Below are positions 1-5,981 of a DNA stretch of 36,524 nt, piece after piece. The notes under the pieces are model-generated. The model was not told where the DNA came from and made no database searches. It saw nothing but the letters and a program-made list of their open reading frames with translations. A program made the position numbers and the translations under genes. Location of the stretch: NCBI GenBank assembly GCA_947627755.1, contig CANQXD010000015.1, forward strand, positions 1 to 36,524. Reading direction: 5' to 3'. The stretch comes from an uncultured Clostridia bacterium. Lineage in GTDB: Bacteria > Bacillota > Clostridia > TANB77 > CAG-508. Position 1 is the stretch's first letter; every line of letters begins with the position of its first letter.

Positions 1-102
1 TTTTTGGGGGTAAGGGGGAACTATGCCCTTTTTATTCTATTTTGGTTTCATTTTTCTAACTTTTATTTTCAAATTAAATCTCCTTAAACAAATTTTTGGT
101 AC
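1..102. other. Non-coding left edge of window
   Basis: No reading frame or RNA gene is recognised here. Two runs of five G sit at 6-10 and 14-18, unusual in this AT-rich DNA. The integrase and left attachment site expected next to the lysogeny block are not here and probably lie before base 1. Confidence 0.4.
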
Positions 103-212
103 TTGTAATAAGGGGTTTATTATTATATAATACAAATATAAACTGCTTATACAAGTAGTTACTGGGTAGATAACATACAAACTTTGGTCGGGAAGTATGT
201 TATCTATTTTTA
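103..212 (+). ncRNA. Candidate short RNA with promoter and intrinsic terminator
   Basis: A promoter-like pair is present: TTGTAA at 103-108 and TATAAT at 126-131, with a 17-nt spacer. Downstream are two hairpins. The first pairs 141-148 with 153-160 (one G-U pair). The second is a perfect 12-bp stem, 167-178 with 195-206, with a 16-nt loop, followed by a T-rich run that fits an intrinsic terminator on this strand. No reading frame lies between promoter and terminator, so an RNA of about 75 nt is possible. The alternative is that the second hairpin only ends a transcript entering from the left. Confidence 0.4.
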
Positions 213-255
213 TCTAAAAGTATATTATAAAAACTTTTGTTTTGTCAATTATTTA

Positions 256-670
256 TTAAATATATATCATTTTATTTTCTACATAATAATTATAGGCAAA
301 TTCGACCATTTTAGGTTCTACTTGTAATTCTTCTGCAATATCCCATAAATTACATATGCCGTTTATAAAAACAGCCTAAAATTGATTTTGGAGATACACA
401 AGCAAGACTTTTCCATTTCATTGCTTTATATTCTTGCTTATCAATATCATTTTGTGAAGAAGATAGGGAATAAAAGGCATCATAAAAATAATGACCTATT
501 TCTTCTGCAAGTAAACATTTTTCTTCTGTATATGTATAAATTCTAGAATAGTCCATAAATATATAATAACCATTATAGTTAATAATTCTAGCTTTATTAT
601 TATTCATTTTATAATTTATAATATCAATTTTTTCTTTTTTAGTTATATTTTCTAAATCAATTAATTCCAT
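256..670 (-). CDS. ImmA/IrrE-family metallopeptidase-like protein, split by a +1 frame break at CGG
   Basis: Likely the phage ImmA-type protein that inactivates the repressor during induction. The frame from the ATG at 670 (GGGAG upstream; an earlier in-frame ATG at 709 lacks a good site) carries LAEEIGHYF, the zinc-site helix in the form common in clostridial phages, followed by the usual EYKAMKW segment. It stops at 350-352. The expected C-terminal part, KGICNLWDIAEELQVEP, is in the +1 frame to the stop at 256-258. Skipping the C of the CGG codon at 361-359 joins the parts into a protein of about 137 aa, normal for the family. It is last in the leftward lysogeny operon. It is either a decayed gene or a recoded one. 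Family call fairly sure; expression uncertain. Confidence 0.7.
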
Positions 671-729
671 TTTTTCTCCCAAAAAGTAATATTTATATAT
701 TTTTTTCATATAATAATACTGTCAAGTAT

Positions 730-837
730 TTGACAAGTTAAATATTTTATGTTAGAATATATTTAACAAGCAGGGAGTAGTAGATTCCTCGTCAGGAGTC
801 TAAAAGATTTTCAAAAAATCGCTCCTTGCACTTTTTT
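730..837 (+). ncRNA. Candidate antisense small RNA with promoter and three-hairpin fold
   Basis: TTGACA at 730-735 and TAGAAT at 753-758, 17 nt apart, form a strong sigma-70 promoter. The predicted RNA (about 765-837) has an outer stem joining GCAGGGAG near 770 to CTCCTTGC near 823. Inside are two further hairpins, one pairing AGATTCCT with AGGAGTCT and one pairing GATTTT with AAAATC. A run of six T at 832-837 follows the outer stem, so it ends like an intrinsic terminator on this strand only. The RNA lies antisense to the gap between the DUF3800 and ImmA-like genes of the leftward operon and touches the DUF3800 stop. Class not recognised. Confidence 0.6.
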
Positions 838-1579
838 ATTCAAAATAATTATCATAATCATCTAAAATCGCAAAATTATGATTTTTTCCTATTACACTAT
901 TAAAAAGTTTTTCATACATCTTTATACAATGTTCTTTTTTTAATTCATCCATAGTACTATAATTATTTTTTATACAATTATATTTATTGATATAAAAAGA
1001 ACATATATCAGCAATTTGTATAAAATTATTTTTCTTTGAATTTAAATAAAAAGTTCTCTCAATAATATTTTTATTATTAACTTTTAATTTAGGATATAAT
1101 ATTTCTAGGCTTGTTTCCATTTTTTTTAATTCATCACAAAAAACTATTCCATAGTCATTTTCACTTTTTAAAATTTCATTAAATTTTTCATAAAGTATAG
1201 AAAAACAATATAGATATGGGTCAACAATAATATTGTTTCCAAAATGTTTTTTATAATTTTTTTTAAATAATCTTACATTAGAAACAGGAATATTCATATT
1301 TGAAACTAAATTTACCAATTTTTCTAAAATTGCTAGATTATATTTCCAATTATTTTTATAAAAATGGGATTTTTTATTTGTATTAAATAATTCATTTGTA
1401 TGAATTTCTATATCTTTAAAGTCAGAACATATTTTAATTTTTTCTTCTTCAAAATAATCATTTATTTCGTGCCATTTTTTATCTTCAACACAAACACCTG
1501 CTAAAATAAAATATGGTTGTTGCTTATTATCCATATCAAGACCAGTACTTCCACTTTCATCTATATATAATAATTTCAT
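836..1579 (-). CDS. DUF3800 family protein
   Basis: A 247-aa protein starting MKLLYIDESGSTG. The early Asp-Glu-Ser-Gly motif (residues 7-10) followed by a strand reading PYFILAGVCV is the signature of DUF3800, a family with an RNase H-like fold often found in prophages and defence-gene neighbourhoods; its biochemical role is poorly defined. A later FCDELKK segment and the QIADICSFY helix near the C-terminus fit the conserved acidic sites of the fold. The ATG at 1579 is preferred because AGAGG lies about 10 nt upstream; the longer frame adds only six residues. It sits in the lysogeny operon between the zinc-ribbon and ImmA-like genes, so it is probably expressed in the lysogen. Exclusion of other phages is an inference from location. 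Confidence 0.75.
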   Translation of the reverse strand: MKLLYIDESGSTGLDMDNKQQPYFILAGVCVEDKKWHEINDYFEEEKIKICSDFKDIEIHTNELFNTNKKSHFYKNNWKYNLAILEKLVNLVSNMNIPVSNVRLFKKNYKKHFGNNIIVDPYLYCFSILYEKFNEILKSENDYGIVFCDELKKMETSLEILYPKLKVNNKNIIERTFYLNSKKNNFIQIADICSFYINKYNCIKNNYSTMDELKKEHCIKMYEKLFNSVIGKNHNFAILDDYDNYFE

Positions 1580-1650
1580 TTTATTTGTTCCTCTCAATAT
1601 ATTTTTTATTTGAATATTTTTTAATTCTTAATATAATGACATATCCTTTA

Positions 1651-2001
1651 CTATGGATTATAATCAACAGTTCCTGTAATATAATTGTATGAAAATTTGT
1701 TTAAATACGATTCGGAATTTTCAATGCCTTTTATATAATCACTTGCACCATTACCTATATGAGAAAATGTTTCTTCTAATTTTTTATTTTCAATATAAGA
1801 ATTAATTCCAAAACATATAAATATAAGAATTATTATAATTAAAAGCCAAAAACACCAATTTTGATATAATTTTCTTTCTGGTTGATTTATATTAAATTTC
1901 TCATTATAACAACTTTTGCAATAACCTTTATAAGTATTATTTATATCTGGGGTGATTTCTCTACAACATAATTTACAAAAAAATTTTTCATCTTCATTCA
2001 T
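1651..2001 (-). CDS. Zinc-ribbon, single-pass membrane protein
   Basis: A 116-aa protein of unknown function. The N-terminus holds two CxxC pairs (FCKLCC and GYCKSCY, residues 8-31) spaced as in a zinc ribbon. A hydrophobic segment of about 20 residues follows (about 51-70, WCFWLLIIIILIFICFGI), then a polar tail of about 45 residues. The zinc-ribbon/TM/tail layout recurs in small Firmicute proteins of unknown role. AGGAG lies upstream of the ATG. It is directly downstream of the repressor gene (12-nt gap) in the leftward operon, so it is likely made in the lysogen; superinfection exclusion at the membrane is one possibility. No homolog recognised by name. Confidence 0.65.
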   Translation of the reverse strand: MNEDEKFFCKLCCREITPDINNTYKGYCKSCYNEKFNINQPERKLYQNWCFWLLIIIILIFICFGINSYIENKKLEETFSHIGNGASDYIKGIENSESYLNKFSYNYITGTVDYNP

Positions 2002-2013
2002 AAAATTTCCTCC

Positions 2014-2340
2014 TTATTTTTTACCTTTCAATTTTTTTATATAATCAATTTGTTTTTGCAATTCTTTCATATCTTCATCATCAAGACCATTTGTATCAAG
2101 TCCACCTGCATTAGCAAATTGAACTTTTTTCAATTCTTCAGGATTTCTTATATCAGATTTTCCTAATAAATAATCTGTTGAAACATTAAAAAATTCTGCT
2201 AATTTTATTACATATTCTGTGGGAATATCTCTTTTTTCATTTTCATAATATCCAACAGCATTAGAAGTAACTCCTAATAATTTACCAATATCACTCTGTA
2301 ATAATTGTTTTTCTTCTCTTAAAATTTTTAATCTATTCAT
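2014..2340 (-). CDS. CI-like phage repressor (XRE helix-turn-helix)
   Basis: A 108-aa protein with an N-terminal Cro/CI-type helix-turn-helix: LREEKQLLQSDIGKLLGV, then SNAVGYYENEKR, then the conserved tail FFNVSTDYLLGKSD. The C-terminal 40 residues are charged and probably helical, giving dimerisation but no LexA-like peptidase domain; this suits inactivation by an ImmA-like protease. The start at 2340 (MNRLKIL) matches usual family starts; a GTG at 2349 is also possible. The gene is transcribed left from a promoter at 2372-2400 whose spacer holds one of the TAACA-AAA-TGTTA-type operators, implying autoregulation. Family certain, lysogeny role well supported by position. Confidence 0.88.
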   Translation of the reverse strand: MNRLKILREEKQLLQSDIGKLLGVTSNAVGYYENEKRDIPTEYVIKLAEFFNVSTDYLLGKSDIRNPEELKKVQFANAGGLDTNGLDDEDMKELQKQIDYIKKLKGKK

Positions 2341-2371
2341 TTTTTTCACATACCTTTTCTTTTTTTATTAT

Positions 2372-2400
2372 ATTATATAACAAAAAGTTATATAATGCAA
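2372..2400 (-). promoter_or_regulatory. Leftward repressor promoter with operator in spacer
   Basis: Read leftward, TTGCAT (2400-2395) and TATAAT (2377-2372) are 17 nt apart. The operator TAACAAAAAGTTA (2378-2390) lies in the spacer, so bound repressor would shut its own promoter. This copy has A-A-G in place of A-T-G on one side, a possible lower-affinity variant. Confidence 0.75.
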
Positions 2401-2408
2401 GAAATTTT

Positions 2409-2463
2409 TAACAAAATGTTTCTTACAACCACAAGCATTACAAATAAAAATAACAAAATGTTT
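2409..2463. promoter_or_regulatory. Two further repressor operators between the divergent promoters
   Basis: TAACAAAATGTTT occurs at 2409-2421 and again at 2451-2463, each one base from the perfect palindrome TAACA-AAA-TGTTA. They lie between the leftward and rightward promoters and would allow repressor dimers to bridge the region. Confidence 0.7.
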
Positions 2464-2484
2464 TAAAGAATTTTAAAAAAAGTA

Positions 2485-2513
2485 TTGACAAGTAACAAAA
2501 TGTTATATATAAT
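2485..2513 (+). promoter_or_regulatory. Rightward early promoter with operator in spacer
   Basis: A consensus promoter: TTGACA at 2485-2490, 17-nt spacer, TATAAT at 2508-2513. The perfect palindromic operator TAACAAAATGTTA (2493-2505) fills the spacer. It drives the Cro-like gene at 2558 and the early genes; another operator copy (2528-2540) lies just after the expected start of transcription. Confidence 0.85.
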
Positions 2514-2527
2514 AAGCACAATAAATA

Positions 2528-2540
2528 AAACAAAATGTTA
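2528..2540. promoter_or_regulatory. Operator copy downstream of the rightward start point
   Basis: AAACAAAATGTTA matches the palindrome at 12 of 13 positions. It lies between the promoter and the ribosome site of the Cro-like gene. Confidence 0.65.
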
Positions 2541-2557
2541 CATGAAAGGAGGCTACT

Positions 2558-2758
2558 ATGACATTACAAGAATTAAGGAGAAAGCAGAAATTAACTCAAG
2601 ATGAGGTGGCAAAATTAGCAGATTCTACAAAAACATATATATATTTATTAGAAAAAGGAAAAAGAAACCCAAGTGATTCAATGAAAATAAAATTAGCAAA
2701 TATATATAATGTAAAACCTATAGATATTTTTTTAGCCATACAGCAAACAAAATGTTAG
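2558..2758 (+). CDS. Cro-like XRE helix-turn-helix protein
   Basis: A 66-aa protein made almost entirely of a Cro/CI helix-turn-helix: LRRKQKLTQDEVAKLAD, then TKTYIYLLEKGKRNPS, then IKLANIYNVKPIDIFLA. It is the first rightward gene after the operator region, with a strong AAAGGAGG site 8 nt before the ATG, the classical place for a Cro or antirepressor that commits the phage to lytic growth. An extra operator-like sequence (2745-2757) overlaps the last codons. Family certain; the Cro role is inferred from position. Confidence 0.87.
   Translation: MTLQELRRKQKLTQDEVAKLADSTKTYIYLLEKGKRNPSDSMKIKLANIYNVKPIDIFLAIQQTKC
2745..2757. promoter_or_regulatory. Operator-like sequence inside the end of the Cro-like gene
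   Basis: AAACAAAATGTTA repeats the copy at 2528-2540 exactly, but lies in the final codons of the Cro-like gene. Bound repressor here could block elongation or help looping; it could also be a chance match in coding DNA. Confidence 0.4.
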
Positions 2759-2820
2759 CTAGAAATGCTAAAAATATTTCTAAAAACTCTTGACAACTAA
2801 AAAAGATAAGGAGGGAAAGT

Positions 2821-2991
2821 ATGAATGATAAATCAAAAAGAAATGAGTGTTTAATAATGTTAGCAGATATTGATGAGTTAATTGAAGAATTGAAATATAA
2901 AAAGGAAATAGAAAAACAAGAAGCAATTGATATTACAAATCAATTACTCCAAGCTTATACTTTAAAACTAGAAATAGTAAAGATTATTTAG
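2821..2991 (+). CDS. Small hypothetical protein
   Basis: A 56-aa reading frame (MNDKSKRNECLIMLADIDEL at the start), charged and mostly helical, with no recognised domain. AAGGAGGG lies upstream of the ATG at a good distance. It follows the Cro-like gene and converges on the minus-strand gene at 2984-3331, with an 8-nt overlap of the two ends. Many early phage operons have such small genes at this place. Confidence 0.6.
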   Translation: MNDKSKRNECLIMLADIDELIEELKYKKEIEKQEAIDITNQLLQAYTLKLEIVKII

Positions 2992-3331
2992 TCTCAAGAT
3001 GGGTATTAATCATTAAAGAATCTGTGTCAGATATATATTTCATTTTTTCAAAAGAATGAATATGTACATTATTTTTTAAACAAAAGTCTTCTAAAGTTTG
3101 ATATTCTTCAGTAGCTAAACTTGATTTTATATTTCCTGAATATATGGCAGTATATAAAGGAGTAAAAAATACATAGGTAAATTTAATATTATCTTTTTTA
3201 CTATTTTCAAAGCTAACAGAAGGATAACTTTTTTCAGAAGATATAAAAACACATTTATCTTTTATATCCTGTCCGATAGAAATACTAATTAGTTCACAAA
3301 AATCTACAATGTTTTTACATTCAATTTTCAT
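2984..3331 (-). CDS. Hypothetical protein on the opposite strand within the early region
   Basis: A 115-aa protein starting MKIECKNIVDFCELISIS, with alternating strands and helices, no membrane segment and no motif I recognise. The ATG at 3331 is preferred because AAAGGTGG lies 8 nt upstream; the longer frame starts on the GTG inside that ribosome site. It is the only leftward gene in the rightward early operon and has its own promoter at 3366-3394, so it is likely expressed in the lysogen independently of the repressor circuit. That suggests a cargo or immunity function, but nothing in the sequence names one. Confidence 0.65.
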   Translation of the reverse strand: MKIECKNIVDFCELISISIGQDIKDKCVFISSEKSYPSVSFENSKKDNIKFTYVFFTPLYTAIYSGNIKSSLATEEYQTLEDFCLKNNVHIHSFEKMKYISDTDSLMINTHLETK

Positions 3332-3365
3332 TATAATCGCCACCTTTCTTAAATAAGATAGGTAG

Positions 3366-3394
3366 ATTATATATCAAAATAATAAATAATTCAA
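3366..3394 (-). promoter_or_regulatory. Promoter for the leftward gene 2984-3331
   Basis: Read leftward, TTGAAT (3394-3389) and TATAAT (3371-3366) are separated by 17 nt. No copy of the phage operator lies in it, so it should escape control by the repressor. Confidence 0.6.
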
Positions 3395-3415
3395 ATAAGA
3401 AAGGAGATGTTAAAT

Positions 3416-3619
3416 ATGCCAGCATGTAATTTATCAAGTAGAACAAAATACATTAAGCCTATGGATTTAGCAGAACAATATAGCATTAGTAAAGCACAGG
3501 TTTATAAATTATTGGCAATGCCAATTTTTAAAGATGCAATTTTTAAACCAAGTGAGAAGACTATAAGAGTAGACCAGGAAAAAGTTCATAGCATTATGAA
3601 GCAATATTTTAATAATTAG
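3416..3619 (+). CDS. Excisionase/MerR-like helix-turn-helix protein
   Basis: A 67-aa protein. Residues about 16-30 read KPMDLAEQYSISKAQVYKLL, a helix-turn-helix of the DNA-binding-domain excisionase type, and the end (TIRVDQEKVHSIMKQYF) forms the usual wing and last helix. The start is placed at the ATG at 3416, 9 nt after AAAGGAG; an ATG at 3407 abuts the ribosome site. Such proteins act as excisionases or local regulators. With the integrase outside the window, the excisionase role is only plausible. Confidence 0.6.
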   Translation: MPACNLSSRTKYIKPMDLAEQYSISKAQVYKLLAMPIFKDAIFKPSEKTIRVDQEKVHSIMKQYFNN

Positions 3620-3642
3620 AAAAGAGATAGGAGATGATGAAA

Positions 3643-3762
3643 ATGAAAATAACTAAAAAACAAAGACAAAAAATAAGAAGACAAGCAATAAAGGATGTCT
3701 TATTATTTCAAGCATTTGTATTATTTTATGCAGGCATAATAGTATATGGAATTTTATTTTAA
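3643..3762 (+). CDS. Very small membrane protein
   Basis: A 39-aa frame: a basic N-terminus (MKITKKQRQKIRRQAIKD) followed by one hydrophobic segment (VLLFQAFVLFYAGIIVYGIL) that would span the membrane. The ATG at 3643 is chosen because GGAG lies about 9 nt upstream; ATGs at 3634 and 3637 are too close. Function unknown. Confidence 0.5.
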   Translation: MKITKKQRQKIRRQAIKDVLLFQAFVLFYAGIIVYGILF

Positions 3763-3775
3763 AGGAGGTGATTAT

Positions 3776-4048
3776 ATGTTTGGAAGTAACAGAAGATTTT
3801 TAGATAAAGCAGATAAATTAGAGCAAAGAAGTGTTGAATTAGCAAGACAAGTAAAAGAGTTATCAGATGAAAACAAAGAACTAAAAGAAATAAGACTAAT
3901 ATCAGAACACAACAATACAGCCTTACTTAATAAAAATGAAGCACAAAAAAAGACTATACAGGAAATAACAAAGCTAGTTGAAATGAACACATACAATAGT
4001 GAAAAAGTTATTTTAGGCAAAATAAAAGAATTAGTGCGTGGCTGTTAA
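3776..4048 (+). CDS. Coiled-coil hypothetical protein
   Basis: A 90-aa protein, nearly all predicted coiled coil (ELARQVKELSDENKELKEIR and following heptads). AAAGGAGGTG lies just upstream of the ATG at 3776; the longer frame from 3746 ignores this site. Found in the early operon between two tiny genes. No enzymatic motif; probably a structural or adaptor protein. Confidence 0.6.
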   Translation: MFGSNRRFLDKADKLEQRSVELARQVKELSDENKELKEIRLISEHNNTALLNKNEAQKKTIQEITKLVEMNTYNSEKVILGKIKELVRGC

Positions 4049-4088
4049 AAATAAGCTATCAAATTGAATTTTTAGGAGGTGATTAATA

Positions 4089-4238
4089 ATGGGATATGAA
4101 AAAATAAAAGAACTTATTATTGATATAGACCAATATCATAATGAAGCGAAATTGAGAGAAATATTGCAAGAAATATTAGGTATTTGTGAAGATAATATAA
4201 AAAAACTATCTATCAGCGACCAAACTGAAAATAGATAG
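4089..4238 (+). CDS. Small hypothetical protein
   Basis: A 49-aa charged helical frame, with AGGAGGTGATT upstream of the ATG. Its last codons form one arm and the loop of the hairpin at 4206-4238. No domain recognised. Confidence 0.5.
   Translation: MGYEKIKELIIDIDQYHNEAKLREILQEILGICEDNIKKLSISDQTENR
4206..4238 (+). terminator. Hairpin at the 3' end of the small gene, possible terminator
   Basis: CTATCTAT (4206-4213) pairs with ATAGATAG (4231-4238). The 17-nt loop contains CGACCAAA, the exact complement of TTTGGTCG in the loop of the hairpin at 167-206. A T-rich stretch follows after a short gap, so termination is possible but weak. Confidence 0.35.
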
Positions 4239-4320
4239 CTTTACAAAATATTTTTTAATACTTTATATTTTTATTTTAACAAATATTTTTTATAAAATCA
4301 AGAAAAATGGAGGAATTTTT

Positions 4321-4725
4321 ATGATTAATTCTTTAAAAAATGAAAAAGGTTATATTGATATTACAGAAATTATTGGAGTTGTTTTTATACTGTTATGCAT
4401 TTTATTTATAATATTTTTAATTGTTTCTGTTGCAGGAAATTTATGTTTTGACTTTGCAAGTGGAAGTCATAGAATAATACCAACAGCAATAGATAATGAT
4501 ATGTACGGAAATTATAAAGTATATTACAGGACAACAGAATATACAAAAAATAGTGAAGAAGATTATTATTACATAGATAAAAAAGATAAAGAATTAGCAG
4601 AACAAATGAGAGAATATATAAAAAATGAAAAAACAGTTATGGTTTATTATGATAAATATGTAGGATTTAAGGGTTGGGGAGCACCTACATCAGCACCAAT
4701 AACAAAGATAGAAGTAATAGAATAA
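4321..4725 (+). CDS. Membrane-anchored hypothetical protein
   Basis: A 134-aa protein. A short polar head (NEKGYIDITEIIG) precedes a long hydrophobic helix (about residues 19-42), then an outer domain rich in Tyr and charged residues. The head-plus-helix order is loosely like type IV pilin anchors, but the prepilin Gly-Phe-Thr signature is absent. GGAGG lies just before the ATG. A 103-nt gap with a palindrome follows. Function unknown; it may sit in the membrane during infection. Confidence 0.55.
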   Translation: MINSLKNEKGYIDITEIIGVVFILLCILFIIFLIVSVAGNLCFDFASGSHRIIPTAIDNDMYGNYKVYYRTTEYTKNSEEDYYYIDKKDKELAEQMREYIKNEKTVMVYYDKYVGFKGWGAPTSAPITKIEVIE

Positions 4726-4737
4726 AAAACAACTAGG

Positions 4738-4755
4738 GTTAGGCATATGCTTAAC
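4738..4755. promoter_or_regulatory. Imperfect 18-bp palindrome upstream of the Spo0A-like gene
   Basis: GTTAGGCATATGCTTAAC is symmetric around the perfect core GCATATGC. It lies in the gap before the Spo0A-domain gene. It could be a regulator binding site; an AT-only hairpin with a T run (4770-4796) follows and may end upstream transcripts. Confidence 0.35.
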
Positions 4756-4828
4756 TTTAGTATTATATAAAAATTAATTTATATAATTAATTTTTTCAAA
4801 AGAAACTAATTATAGGAGGAAGTAACAA

Positions 4829-5167
4829 ATGGAAAAAACTATAGATGAAAAAACAATTATAATAACAACAAAGCAGATTTTAAAAGATATGAAAATGAAA
4901 ATACATTATTTAGGTTTTAAGTATTGGATTACGGCATCAGTAATTATTTTATCTGATTCAAAATTAAATGAAAAAAATATAAAAATGATGGATTTATATA
5001 AAATGATTGCAAAAAAACATAAGACTACATCAAATAAAGTAGAAAGAGCATTAAGATATTCGTACCAAGGAATAAAACCAAAAGAATATTTTAATGTTTC
5101 ATATTCTGTAAATAATACTGCTTTTCTTTTTTTATTAATTGATAAAATTGAAAATTCTATTAAATAA
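4829..5167 (+). CDS. Stand-alone Spo0A C-terminal DNA-binding domain protein
   Basis: A 112-aa protein that covers just the DNA-binding output domain of Spo0A (Spo0A_C), with no receiver domain. Matching features in order are: the opening helix ending in MKIHYLGFKYWITA (compare the GIPAHIKGYQYLRDA region of Spo0A), the middle helix LYKMIAKKHKT, the recognition-helix signature TSNKVERALRYS, and the closing NNTAFLFLLIDKI segment, which corresponds to the PTNSEFIAMVADKL end of Spo0A. Lacking a phosphorylation domain, it should bind 0A boxes constitutively or compete with host Spo0A. A perfect 0A-box sequence lies 26 nt after its stop, before the replisome organiser. Domain call confident; its regulatory role is inferred. 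Confidence 0.82.
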   Translation: MEKTIDEKTIIITTKQILKDMKMKIHYLGFKYWITASVIILSDSKLNEKNIKMMDLYKMIAKKHKTTSNKVERALRYSYQGIKPKEYFNVSYSVNNTAFLFLLIDKIENSIK

Positions 5168-5192
5168 AAGGTTATTTATGAAACAAGAAATT

Positions 5193-5200
5193 TTGTCGAA
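5193..5200 (+). promoter_or_regulatory. Perfect 0A-box sequence before the replication gene
   Basis: TTGTCGAA matches the Spo0A-binding consensus exactly. It lies in the 60-nt gap between the Spo0A-domain gene and the replisome organiser, 28 nt before its TTG start. From base composition about one perfect match in the window would be expected by chance, so position is the main argument. Confidence 0.5.
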
Positions 5201-5227
5201 TTAAAAAAAGAAAGAAAGGAGTTTATT

Positions 5228-5981
5228 TTGAACAATAAAAATATAATTGATATAGAAAAACAGCTTTCAGAATTTTATTCTACATTAGACTATAAGCCTA
5301 TCTCTGCAAATGCTATCTCAATATATTTAATTTTATTGCAGATTAATTGCAAGACAGAATGGCTTAAAGAGTTTAAAGTTGCAAATAATGTTCTAATAAG
5401 CAAAATAAAAAAGTTAAATCTTTCTTCTTTACAACGAGCAAGAAACGAATTAATTATTAACAAATATATTATATATAAGAAGCGGCATAAATCAAAATGA
5501 TGCATCAACATATTCTATTGTTAAATTATATTTTGAACAAGCGAACGAACAAGCAAGCGAACAGGCAAACGCAGAGCCAGATGAACATATTATAACTAAA
5601 CTAAACTTTTTATTTAATTATATTTATAATAATAAGCCTGGAAAGGAAATTGGTTTAAAAGAAAATGATAGACAAGCCATTATTAATATTTTAAAGCAGC
5701 TGGAACTATATGTAGAAGATGTATGTATTTATTCTCAATATTATTCAAATGAAAAATTTACAGAAGAATTAATTAAATTATGGGTACTTACAGAAATCTA
5801 TAAAAGTCCTTACAAAGTTTATTTATATAAATTAAATAAAAATAATTTTAATTGCTGTTTTTTAAAATCGAAGAAGTACATTGCAAGTAAATCAAATTTT
5901 CAATTAACGGAATTGATAAGTTACTTTATTGTGTGTTTAAGAGATGAATTAAAGAAAGGAGAAAGGATGCATGCTAAATAA
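5228..5981 (+). CDS. Phage replisome organiser (DnaD-like winged helix), split by +1 break at CGG
   Basis: Initiates phage DNA replication by binding the origin and loading the host helicase. The first frame (5228-5500, TTG start after AAAGGAG) is the N-terminal winged helix: ISIYLILLQINCK, then LSSLQRARNELIINKYI. It should continue as YKKG-x-N-A-Y-I, but a CGG codon at 5483-5485 is followed by a premature stop. In the +1 frame from 5484 the protein goes on as GINQNDASTYSIVKLYFEQ and runs to 5981, giving about 250 aa, the usual size. The second part has no start or ribosome site of its own. It is followed, with overlap, by the gene at 5971. It is either inactivated by one inserted C or translated through a +1 shift. 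The family call rests on the winged helix and context. Confidence 0.72.

Noticed and set aside
299-306. A third 0A box (TTCGACCA) in the ImmA-like gene
   Set aside because: It is one base off the consensus and lies in coding sequence.
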